Shown here: one piece after another, positions 51,574 through 60,149 of the stretch
Layout of the letters: each line of letters starts with the position of its first letter
How positions within the stretch are numbered: the first letter of the stretch is position 1
Assembly (NCBI RefSeq): GCF_002797975.1
Contig: NZ_PGET01000001.1
Location: 744,001 to 808,000 of the forward strand
Direction of reading: 5' to 3'
DNA from: [Clostridium] celerecrescens 18A
GTDB taxonomy: Bacteria; Bacillota; Clostridia; Lachnospirales; Lachnospiraceae
Length of the DNA stretch: 64,000 nt
The notes under the pieces: generated by a model
What the model saw: the letters and a program-made list of their open reading frames with translations, nothing else
Databases searched by the model: none
What the model was told of the DNA's origin: nothing
Made by a program: the position numbers and the translations under genes

Positions 51574-51942
51574 ATGCTAGTTTATGCAGTGATATCGATT
51601 ACTTTGGCATTGGTATTTTATACGATCGGCGTATGGAGCGAACGGATCCAGGGCCAGCTAAAAAAGTGGCATCTGGTAATTTTCTGGTTAGGCCTGGTCT
51701 TTGATACCATCGGCACCTTATTAATGGATAAACTCGCCTCTAACGGTTTCCAGCTTAATTTTCACGGAGTAACCGGCCTTCTTGCCATTCTGTTAATGGT
51801 GTTTCATGCGGTTTGGGCTACCATAGTTGTGGTAAGGGATAATAAAGAAGCCAGAGCTGATTTTCACAAGTTCAGCATTATTGTATGGATTATCTGGCTG
51901 ATTCCATATGTGTCTGGTGCAGCATTGGGTATGGTAAGGTAG
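51574..51942 (+). CDS. HsmA family small membrane protein
   Basis: 122 residues with four predicted membrane helices (about 3-20, 33-50, 65-85, 97-118). The pattern YTIGVWSERIQGQLKKWHL, FDTIGTLLM, FHGVTGLLAILLMVFHAVWAT and DFHKFSIIVWIIWLIPYVSGA matches the TIGR03987/HsmA family. The repeated His residues inside or near helices suggest a metal- or haem-binding membrane protein, but function is unestablished. AAAGGAGG precedes the ATG. Confidence 0.88.
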   Translation: MLVYAVISITLALVFYTIGVWSERIQGQLKKWHLVIFWLGLVFDTIGTLLMDKLASNGFQLNFHGVTGLLAILLMVFHAVWATIVVVRDNKEARADFHKFSIIVWIIWLIPYVSGAALGMVR

Positions 51943-51987
51943 TGTGGGATAAAGTAACCACTAATTTGTACTTGAGAGGAGATAAGG

Positions 51988-52977
51988 ATGAAATTAGGCA
52001 TTATTGGATCAGGGAAGATTGTAAAGGAGTTTCTGCCAATCGTTCATTATTTGGATAAGGTGGAGCTTGCGGCCATTTGCTGTACGAAAAGAAGTGAAGC
52101 AGTGGGAAGAGAACTTGGTGAAAAATATAACATAAAACAAATTTTTACAGATTATCAGGACTTCTTAAACAGTGATGTAGATACGGTTTATGTGGCTCTG
52201 CCTAACCATTTGCACTTTCAGTTTACGAAAGAGGCACTGGAGGCAGGAAAGCATGTGATTATAGAAAAACCCTTTACCACCACCTTTAAAGAAGCCCATA
52301 TATTAAGCGGGCTGGCAAGAGAAAAAAGGCTGTTTTTATTTGAAGCTGTTACGACCCTGTATCTGCCGAATTATAAAAGAATTAAAGAGCTTCTGCCAAC
52401 CCTGGGAAACATAAAAATCGTTCAGTTCAACTATTCCCAGTACTCCAGTAGATATGACAGCTTCAAAGAGGGGCGCATTCTGCCTGCCTTTGATCCCAAT
52501 TGTTCCGGCGGTGCGCTCATGGACATTAATATCTATAACATCCATTATGTTGCAGGATTATTCGGAAGACCGCTTAAGGTGGAATACTTCCCCAATGTGG
52601 AGAGAGGGATTGATACCTCTGGAATTTTAATTTTGGACTACGGCACTTTTAAATGTACTTGCATTGGAGCAAAGGACTGCAAGGCTTCTGCCGCTAATTA
52701 TATCCAGGGGGAGAAGGGGGTCATCCGTCAGGATACGCCTGCCAGCATCTGCAGAGGCTTTGAAATCATCAGGAATGATGAGACTAAATCCCTTGTAAAT
52801 GAAGATAATTTCGAACACCGTATGGTGAATGAATTTATGGAATTCCAGGATATGATCTGCGGTAATGATCTGGAAAGGTGCTATCAGCTTCTGGACCACA
52901 CCCTGCTTGTAAGCGAAATTCAGACAACTGCAAGACATAAAGGAGGAATCCGGTTCCCGGCAGATGAGGAAATTTAA
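51988..52977 (+). CDS. Gfo/Idh/MocA family oxidoreductase (4)
   Basis: 329 residues. Rossmann loop LGIIGSGKIVKEFL (about 2-15), EKP motif IIEKPFTTT (about 92-100), and GGALMDINIYNIHYVAGLFG (about 174-193). It is closer to the clostridial dehydrogenase group that uses YHFDLxxxGGGxLMD-like segments than to the three paralogues at 38-41 kb. Isolated here, so no pathway can be suggested. GAGAGGAG lies before the ATG. Confidence 0.89.
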   Translation: MKLGIIGSGKIVKEFLPIVHYLDKVELAAICCTKRSEAVGRELGEKYNIKQIFTDYQDFLNSDVDTVYVALPNHLHFQFTKEALEAGKHVIIEKPFTTTFKEAHILSGLAREKRLFLFEAVTTLYLPNYKRIKELLPTLGNIKIVQFNYSQYSSRYDSFKEGRILPAFDPNCSGGALMDINIYNIHYVAGLFGRPLKVEYFPNVERGIDTSGILILDYGTFKCTCIGAKDCKASAANYIQGEKGVIRQDTPASICRGFEIIRNDETKSLVNEDNFEHRMVNEFMEFQDMICGNDLERCYQLLDHTLLVSEIQTTARHKGGIRFPADEEI

Positions 52978-53014
52978 GACAGGGTTATCCGCGGTGATAA
53001 ATTATTTTTAGTAA

Positions 53015-53043
53015 TTGACAATTCTTCCTGCCTGTGTTATTAT
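53015..53043 (+). promoter_or_regulatory. Promoter of the T-box leader
   Basis: TTGACA (53015-53020), 17-base spacer, TATTAT (53038-53043). The transcript would begin near 53050, just before the T-box Stem I. Confidence 0.82.
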
Positions 53044-53054
53044 TGCGGAAATAG

Positions 53055-53334
53055 TGAAAAGGCAATGAAGAGAAATAGTACATATACAATAAATTTCAGA
53101 GAGAAGATGGTTGGTGCGAATCTTTATTTTAGTATATCGAAGCAGTCTCGGAGCTTTGAACCGAAAAATGGTTTCCCTGATTTCAAGGAGATGTTTAGTA
53201 GGCTTCAACGTATTCCCACGTTACAGGGGCACGATATGATGGTATCGTAGAGAGTGCAGAGATTTCTCTGAATTTAGGTGGTAACACGGATTGTACATTC
53301 GCCCTAAACGTTTCGACGTTTAGGGCGTTTTTTT
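53055..53334 (+). promoter_or_regulatory. T-box leader, alanine-type (specifier GCA)
   Basis: Stem I features: AGAGAGAAGATGGTTGGTGCGAA (53098-53120 region), then the specifier context TCGAA-GCA-GTCTCGGAGC, in which GCA (53142-53144, alanine codon) occupies the codon position before the conserved GGAGC. The T-box bulge is AATTTAGGTGGTAACACGG (53271-53289); its TGGT (53279-53282) would pair with the ACCA end of uncharged tRNA-Ala. A terminator (53300-53334) follows. Uncharged tRNA-Ala should stabilise the antiterminator and switch on the AlaA-like aminotransferase. The match of specifier and gene product supports the reading; the exact Stem I fold was not computed. Confidence 0.88.
53300..53334 (+). 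terminator. T-box terminator
   Basis: CGCCCTAAACG (53300-53310) pairs with CGTTTAGGGCG (53317-53327), followed by seven T. Competes with the T-box antiterminator. Confidence 0.93.
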
Positions 53335-53374
53335 ATTACCTTCACTTATTAAATTACATAGAAAGAGGAGAGCA

Positions 53375-54595
53375 ATGATGAGAAATTTTGAAAAATCCAG
53401 TAAGCTGGATCATGTGTGTTATGATATCAGAGGTCCGGTCATGGATGAAGCAAACCGGATGATCGATCAGGGAGTTGATATATTAAAATTAAACATTGGA
53501 AATCCGGCTCCCTTTGGTTTTCGTGCGCCGGAAGAACTGCTTAAGCAAATGAATGAAAACCTGTCCTGTACGGAAGGCTACTCGGATTCCAAAGGGCTGC
53601 TGTCAGCCAGAAGGGCCATTGTAAAATACTGTCAGAAAAAAGGGATTGAACAAGTTACTGTAGATGATGTATACACGGGAAATGGCGTAAGCGAACTGAT
53701 TACCTTAGCCATGCAGGGGCTGTTAAACAGTGGGGATGAGATTCTGGTACCTTCTCCGGACTATCCTTTATGGACTGCGTCCGTAACACTTTCGGGAGGA
53801 ACCGCTGTCCATTACATGTGCGACGAAGAGGCGGAGTGGTACCCGGATATCAACGATATCAAAAGTAAAATTACAAGCAGAACCAAGGGGATTGTCATCA
53901 TCAACCCCAACAATCCTACCGGAACCCTGTATCCCAGGGAAGTCCTTGAGGAGATTGTGGAAGTATGCCGGAAACATGGACTGATCATCTTTGCAGATGA
54001 AATTTATGACAGACTAGTATTTGACGGCCTGGAACATGTATCTATTGCCTCTCTGGCACCGGATCTTTTGACCATCACATTCAATGGCCTTTCAAAGTCC
54101 CATCTAATTGCAGGATACCGCTGTGGCTGGATGAGCCTTTGCGGTGATAAATCCTTTGCAAAAGGGTATGTGGAAGGGATAAACTTATTGTCCTCCATGA
54201 GGCTTTGCTCCAATGTTCCGGCCCAGTCCGTGATCGAGGCTGCACTGGAAATGGAGGAGGAAACAAAACAATTGATGATACCGGGCGGGAGAATATACGA
54301 ACAGAGAAAATACACCTACCAGGCGTTAAATGAGATTCCGGGAATTTCGGTGATAAAACCAAAAGCAGCCTTTTACATGTTTCCTAAAATTAATACCAGT
54401 AAATTTAATATTTATGATGATGAAAAGTTTGTATTAGACTTTTTAAAGGATAAGAAGATTCTGCTGACTCATGGAGGCGGGTTCCACTGGGAAAAACCGG
54501 ATCATTTCCGGGTCGTTTACCTTCCGGAGCTAAGCCAGTTAAAAGTGGCATGTGATAAGCTGGCGGATTTCATGTCCTATTACATACAAAAATAG
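53375..54595 (+). CDS. alaA: Alanine aminotransferase (AlaA-like, class I PLP fold)
   Basis: 406 residues. SSKLDHVCYDIRGPVMDEANRM, LKLNIGNPAPFGF and GYSDSKGLLSARRAIVKYC at the N-terminus are the AlaA signature. NPNNPTGTLYP (about 179-189), FADEIYDRLVF, FNGLSKSHLIAGYRCGWM (PLP-binding Lys in SLSK-type segment, about 243) and the C-terminal Arg in DHFRVVYLP are the aspartate-aminotransferase fold residues. It forms alanine from pyruvate and glutamate. Control by an alanine T-box independently supports this assignment. AGAGGAGAG precedes the ATG. Confidence 0.93.
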   Translation: MMRNFEKSSKLDHVCYDIRGPVMDEANRMIDQGVDILKLNIGNPAPFGFRAPEELLKQMNENLSCTEGYSDSKGLLSARRAIVKYCQKKGIEQVTVDDVYTGNGVSELITLAMQGLLNSGDEILVPSPDYPLWTASVTLSGGTAVHYMCDEEAEWYPDINDIKSKITSRTKGIVIINPNNPTGTLYPREVLEEIVEVCRKHGLIIFADEIYDRLVFDGLEHVSIASLAPDLLTITFNGLSKSHLIAGYRCGWMSLCGDKSFAKGYVEGINLLSSMRLCSNVPAQSVIEAALEMEEETKQLMIPGGRIYEQRKYTYQALNEIPGISVIKPKAAFYMFPKINTSKFNIYDDEKFVLDFLKDKKILLTHGGGFHWEKPDHFRVVYLPELSQLKVACDKLADFMSYYIQK

Positions 54596-54600
54596 TGACA

Positions 54601-54646
54601 AAAGAGCATTGGAAACAGCCTGTATTCCAGCTGCCCAATGCTCTTT
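54601..54646. terminator. Bidirectional terminator between alaA and the Dlt-like operon
   Basis: AAAGAGCATTGG (54601-54612) pairs with CCAATGCTCTTT (54635-54646). It lies between convergent genes and ends both the alaA transcript and the seven-gene minus-strand operon. Confidence 0.85.
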
Positions 54647-54651
54647 AAGTG

Positions 54652-55617
54652 TTAATGCTGTTCCGTCAGTTTGAGATAATTTTTATACTCTTTGTTCCAG
54701 CCTGCAAACAGATCATTTTTCCGGTGGTCGGTTAAGTCTGTGTGCTCTGATAAATATTTCCCCATATAGTCTGATACTTTTTTTGCTCCAAAGTAGTTTA
54801 AGTGATCACCGTCATCGCGGGAATCGTTTGCCCAGTCAATGCCCAGGGTATCGATATCTAAATTTAAGTCAATGTAAGTCAGCTGGTTTTCGTTGGCATA
54901 GGCTGCGGCTGCATTGTGCTTGGCGTAGGACCAGCATTTTGGCGAAGGTGCGCTGTATAGGATCAGCTGGATATCCTTATGCCTGCACAGGCCAGCGATT
55001 TTGTTTAAGTATAGTAAGGGCTGCTCGTCAATCACATAAACATCGTCTGTTTCAGTGACATAAGGCCCTCGTTTGTAGGGATTCACGATTGCGCTGTACT
55101 GATATCCCTTATAAACCGTAGGCTGCTCCTGCTTTATCCTATGGCCTAAAGTTTTCAGCATATAAAAATGAAAGTATTTCCAGTTGTCATGGTATTTATA
55201 AATGGGAAATATTTTTTTGACTGTTTCTTCGATGGAAGTTTCAAGGGTATTGATGTATTTAAAATCCCGGTAAAATGCATTGGTTTCCAGGAAAACAACC
55301 TTTGGCTGCTGGTTTTTAAGCACCCGATCCAGCAGATAGTAAGTATCCTGAAGCTGCTGGCTTGGGACGCCGCAGTTATATCCTGTGTAGCCGTAATCAT
55401 TCCATACTTCCATGGGTGAAATGCTGGCGCTGCATTCGCTGTCCCCGATCGCCACATAATCTATGGTGTTTTTTGGTTCCTTTAGGATGCCGTTTGCCTT
55501 TTTATATAAGCTGTCTCCCATGTTATTGTATGGAATCAGCAGGTAGGAGGCAATGTACAATAAAAGAAAAAGTCCGGTTAAAAATGACAATGTTTTTATC
55601 CTGTTTTTGCTCTTCAT
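54652..55617 (-). CDS. SGNH/GDSL-type acyl transferase (DltD-like)
   Basis: 321 residues. N-terminal membrane anchor (LSFLTGLFLLLYIASYLLI, about 10-28), then an extracytoplasmic SGNH-like domain. AIGDSECSASISP (about 56-68) holds the block I Ser, and DDGDHLNYFGAKKVSDYM (about 271-288) holds the catalytic Asp/His (D-H-L-N). IDYVAIGDSE, VVFLETNAFYRDF and LILYSAPSPKCW are strands of the fold. By analogy with DltD it would take the aminoacyl group from the MBOAT-held Tyr and put it on an envelope polymer. Last gene of the operon, 11 bases after the MBOAT. Confidence 0.85.
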   Translation of the reverse strand: MKSKNRIKTLSFLTGLFLLLYIASYLLIPYNNMGDSLYKKANGILKEPKNTIDYVAIGDSECSASISPMEVWNDYGYTGYNCGVPSQQLQDTYYLLDRVLKNQQPKVVFLETNAFYRDFKYINTLETSIEETVKKIFPIYKYHDNWKYFHFYMLKTLGHRIKQEQPTVYKGYQYSAIVNPYKRGPYVTETDDVYVIDEQPLLYLNKIAGLCRHKDIQLILYSAPSPKCWSYAKHNAAAAYANENQLTYIDLNLDIDTLGIDWANDSRDDGDHLNYFGAKKVSDYMGKYLSEHTDLTDHRKNDLFAGWNKEYKNYLKLTEQH

Positions 55618-55628
55618 CTCATCACCCC

Positions 55629-57212
55629 TTAAAATCCGGCATAAATTAGTTTTGCAGGTATATATCCTTCGCCGTATGCCCCCAAAACTATGACAAGGAG
55701 GATTGCGGCGTAAAGGAAGGTCCAGCGGGCAAACATATTCCAGCCGGAAATCCTTTCACGGATAGAGATCCCCCGTTCATGGATCACGCCCACGGCATAT
55801 ACCGCAAGAAAACCAAAGAATACGGCAATGAAATCCGGCAGAGTCAGACCAAGCTTAAGGAGTGAGCCGTCAGTGACCGCAGACCAGTGAAAGCCGGTGA
55901 AAATGGACCGGAACATATTCATGCCGGCGGTCAGATTGCTGGCCCGGAAGAAAAGTTCTCCTGTAAATACAAGGAAAAGCAGCTTCACTGTCTGAAAACT
56001 CCTGTACAAGCTGCAGGTCCTATCGATCCTTAAGGTACTTGTAATCCTTTGGACCGCCGGTTCCAACAGATTCCCCATGAGAATGAGGACAAAATAATAC
56101 ATTCCAAAGAAAATATAGTTCCAGCCTGTTCCGTGCCACAGTCCGTTTAAGATCCACACGCCAAACAAAGCGGCAGAAGAGGAGATAATCTGCCCCAAAT
56201 GCTTTCCGAATTTCGCCCGTGATTTCTTTCCCAGATTCTTGACGAATTTGGTTAGGGATATGGGATAAAAGATATAATCCTTTAACCAGGCGCCAAGGGT
56301 GATATGCCAGCGTCTCCAGAATTCCGATGCGGTTTTGGAGAAAAAGGGCTGACGGAAGTTTTCGGGAATGGATACTCCAAACATTTCTCCTGTACCGATG
56401 GTCATGTCAATACAGCCGGAAAAATCTGCATATAGCTGAAAGGTATATAAAACGGCACCAGTGATAACGATGATCCCGCCGTAATGATTGGGGGTATCAA
56501 AGATCGTTTCCACAAGCAGATTAAGCCGGTCTGCAATAACAAGTTTTTTAAATAATCCCCACATGATCCGCTGAAGGCCGTAAGTGACGTTCTTGTATTC
56601 CAAAGGCTTTCCCTGACAGAGGGCTTTGGCAGTCTGGGAGTAGCGGCAGATAGGGCCTTCCAACAGTGTTGGAAAGAAGGAGAGATACAAGGCCAGTCTG
56701 CCTAAATTGTCGTCAGCCTCTATTTTTTCATAATAAACGTCGATCAGGTATGAGACCGCCTGCAGGGTGTAAAAGGAAATACCGATTGGCAGGGCGAACT
56801 TCATGGCAGGCAGAAGCCTTGGGAAAGATACTGCTTTTAATACCAGGTTAAAGTTTTCGAAAAAGAAACCTGAGTATTTTAAAATCAATAAAATGCTAAG
56901 CTGCAATCCGATCCCAAGCCATAAGATCCTGCGGCGTTTGGTCTCATAGGCTGCTTTTTCTGCCTTTTTATTCTCGGGGGCGTGAACTGCCGATAGAAAG
57001 TCCTTTTTACAGGAAGTAAGCCACAGACCGGTGTGGTGAATGGAAAGGGTGGAAAAAAGCAGGTATACCAGCAGCTTTCCGCTAAAAGAAAGAAAAAAGA
57101 CATAACTGGCAGTAAGCAGTACTTTATAACGGAAGCTTTGGGGCGCAAGCTGATAGGCCAGCAATACAACCGGCATAAAGATGAATAGGTACAGGAGTGA
57201 ATTGTAGGCCAT
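55629..57212 (-). CDS. MBOAT family acyltransferase (DltB-like) with fused shuttle motif
   Basis: 527 residues, about eleven to twelve membrane helices. Core motifs: LPIGISFYTLQAVSYLIDVYYEKIEADD (about 146-173), FFPTLLEGPICRY, FQLYADFSGCIDMTIGTGEMFG, FWRRWHITLGAWLKDYIFYP (about 300-319) and LNGLWHGTGWNYIFFGMYY, with the catalytic His in GLWHGTGW. The C-terminus is LIYAGF, a hexapeptide with Tyr in the same place as the acyl-accepting Tyr of DltX-type motifs. This explains the lack of a separate DltX gene. It would carry the aminoacyl group from the carrier protein to the outside. The ATG is three bases after the carrier-protein stop. Confidence 0.9.
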   Translation of the reverse strand: MAYNSLLYLFIFMPVVLLAYQLAPQSFRYKVLLTASYVFFLSFSGKLLVYLLFSTLSIHHTGLWLTSCKKDFLSAVHAPENKKAEKAAYETKRRRILWLGIGLQLSILLILKYSGFFFENFNLVLKAVSFPRLLPAMKFALPIGISFYTLQAVSYLIDVYYEKIEADDNLGRLALYLSFFPTLLEGPICRYSQTAKALCQGKPLEYKNVTYGLQRIMWGLFKKLVIADRLNLLVETIFDTPNHYGGIIVITGAVLYTFQLYADFSGCIDMTIGTGEMFGVSIPENFRQPFFSKTASEFWRRWHITLGAWLKDYIFYPISLTKFVKNLGKKSRAKFGKHLGQIISSSAALFGVWILNGLWHGTGWNYIFFGMYYFVLILMGNLLEPAVQRITSTLRIDRTCSLYRSFQTVKLLFLVFTGELFFRASNLTAGMNMFRSIFTGFHWSAVTDGSLLKLGLTLPDFIAVFFGFLAVYAVGVIHERGISIRERISGWNMFARWTFLYAAILLVIVLGAYGEGYIPAKLIYAGF

Positions 57213-57215
57213 CCT

Positions 57216-57443
57216 TTATTCCTCATTTAACCGATGGATCATATCCCAAATTGCCTTTGCAGAGTTAAAATTAGCGGGTATCATGTCTATGGGAGTGATC
57301 TCAATGCCAAATGCATCTTCGAGCTCCGGTATGAGAGAGAGAATGGAAAACGAGTCTAAGAGCCCTCCGTCAATGAGTCTTGTTTCTGTTTCATAATCAA
57401 TGCCTGGGTTAATATCATTTAAGATCTCTAATAATTGTTCCAT
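57216..57443 (-). CDS. Aminoacyl carrier protein (DltC-like)
   Basis: 75 residues from the ATG at 57443 (AAAGGAGA seven bases upstream; a longer frame reaches into the decarboxylase gene and is unlikely). Four-helix acyl carrier fold with the phosphopantetheine Ser in GGLLDSFSILSL (about 30-41, D-S-x-x-x-L). Acidic, as expected for interaction with ligase and MBOAT (ELEDAFGIEITPIDMI). It accepts the aminoacyl group from the ligase at 58626-60143. Located between the decarboxylase and MBOAT genes, with only 13 bases after the decarboxylase stop. Confidence 0.9.
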   Translation of the reverse strand: MEQLLEILNDINPGIDYETETRLIDGGLLDSFSILSLIPELEDAFGIEITPIDMIPANFNSAKAIWDMIHRLNEE

Positions 57444-57456
57444 GGTTTTGTCTCCT

Positions 57457-58629
57457 TTATAGTTGAAAATAATTGAAAGCATTCGTTTGTAAATGAGGTC
57501 TTGCAATATGGAAGTTGTCTTTAGCAGAATAGAGAAGGATCTGCGGCAGATCCCGGCTTAAAAATAAGGACATGCCTTCTGTTGCAGAATAAGCACCGGT
57601 TTTTTGGAATATGATCCGGTCTCCTATCTGCAGGTTTTGAAAAGGGTATTTCTTTACAAGCACATCATTCACCGTGCAAAGAGAGCCGCAGACCGTCCAT
57701 TCTTTTTTCTCTCCTTCCCGGTGATTAAAATGAAGGATAGGCGGCTTTTTCATGGCCAGCATTTGCCCGTAATAATTTAGCTGGTGGATACCGCCGTCAA
57801 CAATGCAGTAGGGCTCTCCCTTGTTTGTCTTCTGATCCACCACGCTGGTCACGTAGAATCCACAAGGTGCGGCGATAAATCTACCCATCTCCAGTGTGAC
57901 CCTGCCGCCGAACGAAAGATTTTTGATGCACTTGGCAAGGCCATTTAACATCTGATCTTCTTCATTTTTCTCACCTTCAAAATAGCAGACAGGAAGACCG
58001 GGACCATACTCCAGCCGTTTGACAGGAAAGCCGTATTCCTGATTTAATTCCCGGCATAACTGGTCCAGCATATGAAGTTCGTTTTCCAGTTTTGCTATTG
58101 ATTTCTTTTGGGTTCCGGAAAAGTACTGGATACCTTCAATGGTTATAAATTCATGGGAGCCGCCTTCCATGATCTGCCGGATCATGCTTTCATCCATACC
58201 GAACTGATTCCCGGACGTCAGGCGGAGGAGGACGCGTATGGGTGTTTGAAGCTTTGAGCTGCAGTCTCTAAGAATCTGCCAGTGGGAGAGGGACTCGACG
58301 GTATAAATGATCTTATCTCCATAATGTCTCAGCGCGTATTCTATGTCCTCAGGCTTCTTATGTACACCGGACATGATAACTTTCCCCATGTCGATTCCGG
58401 CTCTTTCGCAGATGGTGAATTCGCCGGGAGAGCAGACCTCAAAGGAGTCCACTACTTCCTCTAAATCCTTAATGACAAATGAATTGGCCTTCATGGCATA
58501 GCATAATTCCACGTCCTCTCCAAGAAAATCCCTGATTTTTCTGATCTGTTCAGCTAGGATATCCGTATCAAAAATGTAGAAGGGGGGGTGGTACTCATGA
58601 ATGTCATATTCAAACCTTATCTCGTTCAT
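57457..58629 (-). CDS. Fold-III PLP decarboxylase (DapDC/BtrK-like) in a Dlt-like operon
   Basis: 390 residues, group IV decarboxylase fold (alanine-racemase-like barrel plus beta domain). PLP Lys in LCYAMKANS (about 45-53); FEVCSPGEF; EGIQYFSGTQKK (about 151-162) stands where DapDC has H-x-G-S-Q; EYGPGLPV; glycine-rich LEMGRFIAAPCG; and CGSLCTVNDVL (about 304-314), where DapDC has GPxCESxD. The changes GTQ and C-T-x-x-D match the branch that includes ACP-linked decarboxylases such as BtrK rather than biosynthetic LysA. The start overlaps the ligase stop (ATGA). It likely decarboxylates a dicarboxylic amino acid, free or on the carrier. Substrate not determined. Confidence 0.85.
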   Translation of the reverse strand: MNEIRFEYDIHEYHPPFYIFDTDILAEQIRKIRDFLGEDVELCYAMKANSFVIKDLEEVVDSFEVCSPGEFTICERAGIDMGKVIMSGVHKKPEDIEYALRHYGDKIIYTVESLSHWQILRDCSSKLQTPIRVLLRLTSGNQFGMDESMIRQIMEGGSHEFITIEGIQYFSGTQKKSIAKLENELHMLDQLCRELNQEYGFPVKRLEYGPGLPVCYFEGEKNEEDQMLNGLAKCIKNLSFGGRVTLEMGRFIAAPCGFYVTSVVDQKTNKGEPYCIVDGGIHQLNYYGQMLAMKKPPILHFNHREGEKKEWTVCGSLCTVNDVLVKKYPFQNLQIGDRIIFQKTGAYSATEGMSLFLSRDLPQILLYSAKDNFHIARPHLQTNAFNYFQL

Positions 58630-60143
58630 GGCTGTTTTCCTTTACACACTTCCAATAATTTTTTTCTGTCTATTTTTCCGTTAGCAGTGACTGGCAGTTC
58701 CGGTAGGGAATAAAACGCGGATGGAATCATATAAACCGGAAGAGATTCCCTCATCCGTACTGAAATTTCCCTTCCCTCCATACCACCGACATAAAATGCC
58801 CCGATCCGGTTTTTCTCCTCATCAAAGACGCAGCATGCCCGCTGAATGAGCGGATAGCTGTTTATGACGGCTTCGATCTCTTCCAGTTCTATGCGGTGTC
58901 CCATGTGCTTGATCTGAAAGTCCTTGCGTCCGGCAAAGCAAAGCTCCCCGTTCTCATGGTAGAAGGCCAGGTCCCCGGTCCGGTAAATTGTTTCCAGGCA
59001 GTGCATGTTAAGGGGATTCTGGACAAATACCTTTTTTGTCTGCTCCGGATTGTTATAATATCCCAGGGCCAAAGCAGTTCCGGATACGCAAATCTCTCCA
59101 ATCTGGTCCTTTTCAGTGACTAGTTTGTCATCCTGATCCAGGAGGAAGACCTTTTCATTGGGAAATGCCTTTCCAATAGGAAGGGTTTCATGGGCTTCAA
59201 ATTTCCGTTCCACAGGGTAGTAGGTACAGTTGCATGTGATTTCTGTAGGTCCGTATAAGTTTACGTAGATCGCATCAGGGAGGTAATTCTGCCAGGTTGT
59301 TAAATGCTTAACAGGCATTGCTTCGCCGCTGAATAAGACCTTATTAACCCTGGAGGGAACCCTATAGGTGAATCCCTTTAATTGGGGAATCAGGCACAGA
59401 GCGGAAACCGCCCAGATCAGGGTTGTTACCTGGTGTTCGCATAAGAAGTCTAGGAGCTCCGTCGGGATGGAAAATAATTTTTTCGGGATTATGACCATGG
59501 TGGCTCCCGCTTTAAGGGTGGAGTAGATATCTTTAACAGACACATCAAAGTCAAAGGGGGCCTGATTCCCGATTTTGTCCTCCCCGGTTATGCCGAACAT
59601 GGAAGGAAAATATTCCATAAAATCAATCACCGACCGGTGGCTCACCAATACCCCCTTAGGGACGCCGGTAGAGCCTGAGGTAAAGTTGCAGTACAGTGGA
59701 TCGATATCCAGGGAAAGATCACGGATAAGTGTTAGGGACTCCTCCCTTATTTCGCTTTTCACAATCTCATGGTAATCAAACAGATTGCCGGAAAATTCCA
59801 CGCCTTCGGGCATTACCCTGGTATCCCCTAAGGTGATGACAGAATTTGCTTTAAGCACCTTAAGAATCTGGCTGATCCGAACAGCCGGCTGTGCCGGGCT
59901 GATCAGTACATAAAAACAGCCGGAATATACAATGCCCATGAATGTTGTAAGAGCCTTCACACTTTTATCCATAAAAACCACAACAGGGTTTCCCGGTGAT
60001 TCATAACCGGAAAGAAAGCTGCCGATCCGTTTTGCATGTAATAACAGTTCCTTATAAGAACAGCTATTCTCCTGATCTACCGCCGCAATTTTCTCAGGAT
60101 AGATGCTTGCAGAGTGTTCAAGATACTCAAGTACGTTTCTCAT
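58626..60143 (-). CDS. Amino acid adenylating ligase (DltA-like)
   Basis: 505 residues, a stand-alone adenylation enzyme of the ANL superfamily. Motifs in order: FTSGSTGVPKGVLVSHRS (A3, about 153-170), APFDFDVSVKDIY (A4, with the Asp that binds a substrate amino group), NLYGPTEITC (A5), YRTGDLA (A7), GRKDFQIKHMGHRIELEEIE (A8) and PVTANGKIDRKKL with the catalytic Lys (A10). It activates an amino acid with ATP and loads it on the carrier protein. Because the context includes a decarboxylase, the substrate may not be D-Ala. The ATG at 60143 lies six bases after the kinase stop. Confidence 0.9.
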   Translation of the reverse strand: MRNVLEYLEHSASIYPEKIAAVDQENSCSYKELLLHAKRIGSFLSGYESPGNPVVVFMDKSVKALTTFMGIVYSGCFYVLISPAQPAVRISQILKVLKANSVITLGDTRVMPEGVEFSGNLFDYHEIVKSEIREESLTLIRDLSLDIDPLYCNFTSGSTGVPKGVLVSHRSVIDFMEYFPSMFGITGEDKIGNQAPFDFDVSVKDIYSTLKAGATMVIIPKKLFSIPTELLDFLCEHQVTTLIWAVSALCLIPQLKGFTYRVPSRVNKVLFSGEAMPVKHLTTWQNYLPDAIYVNLYGPTEITCNCTYYPVERKFEAHETLPIGKAFPNEKVFLLDQDDKLVTEKDQIGEICVSGTALALGYYNNPEQTKKVFVQNPLNMHCLETIYRTGDLAFYHENGELCFAGRKDFQIKHMGHRIELEEIEAVINSYPLIQRACCVFDEEKNRIGAFYVGGMEGREISVRMRESLPVYMIPSAFYSLPELPVTANGKIDRKKLLEVCKGKQP

Positions 60144-60149
60144 AGGTTG

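Larger units (their letters stand above)
52978..53374. other. Leader region of the aminotransferase gene
   Basis: 397 bases, fully explained by a promoter (53015-53043), a T-box leader (about 53055-53334) with its terminator, and the AGAGGAGAG ribosome binding site before the gene at 53375. Confidence 0.85.

Noticed and set aside
53065..53250. A 61-codon plus-strand frame upstream of the aminotransferase
   Set aside because: It lies entirely inside the T-box leader, whose conserved RNA elements explain the sequence.
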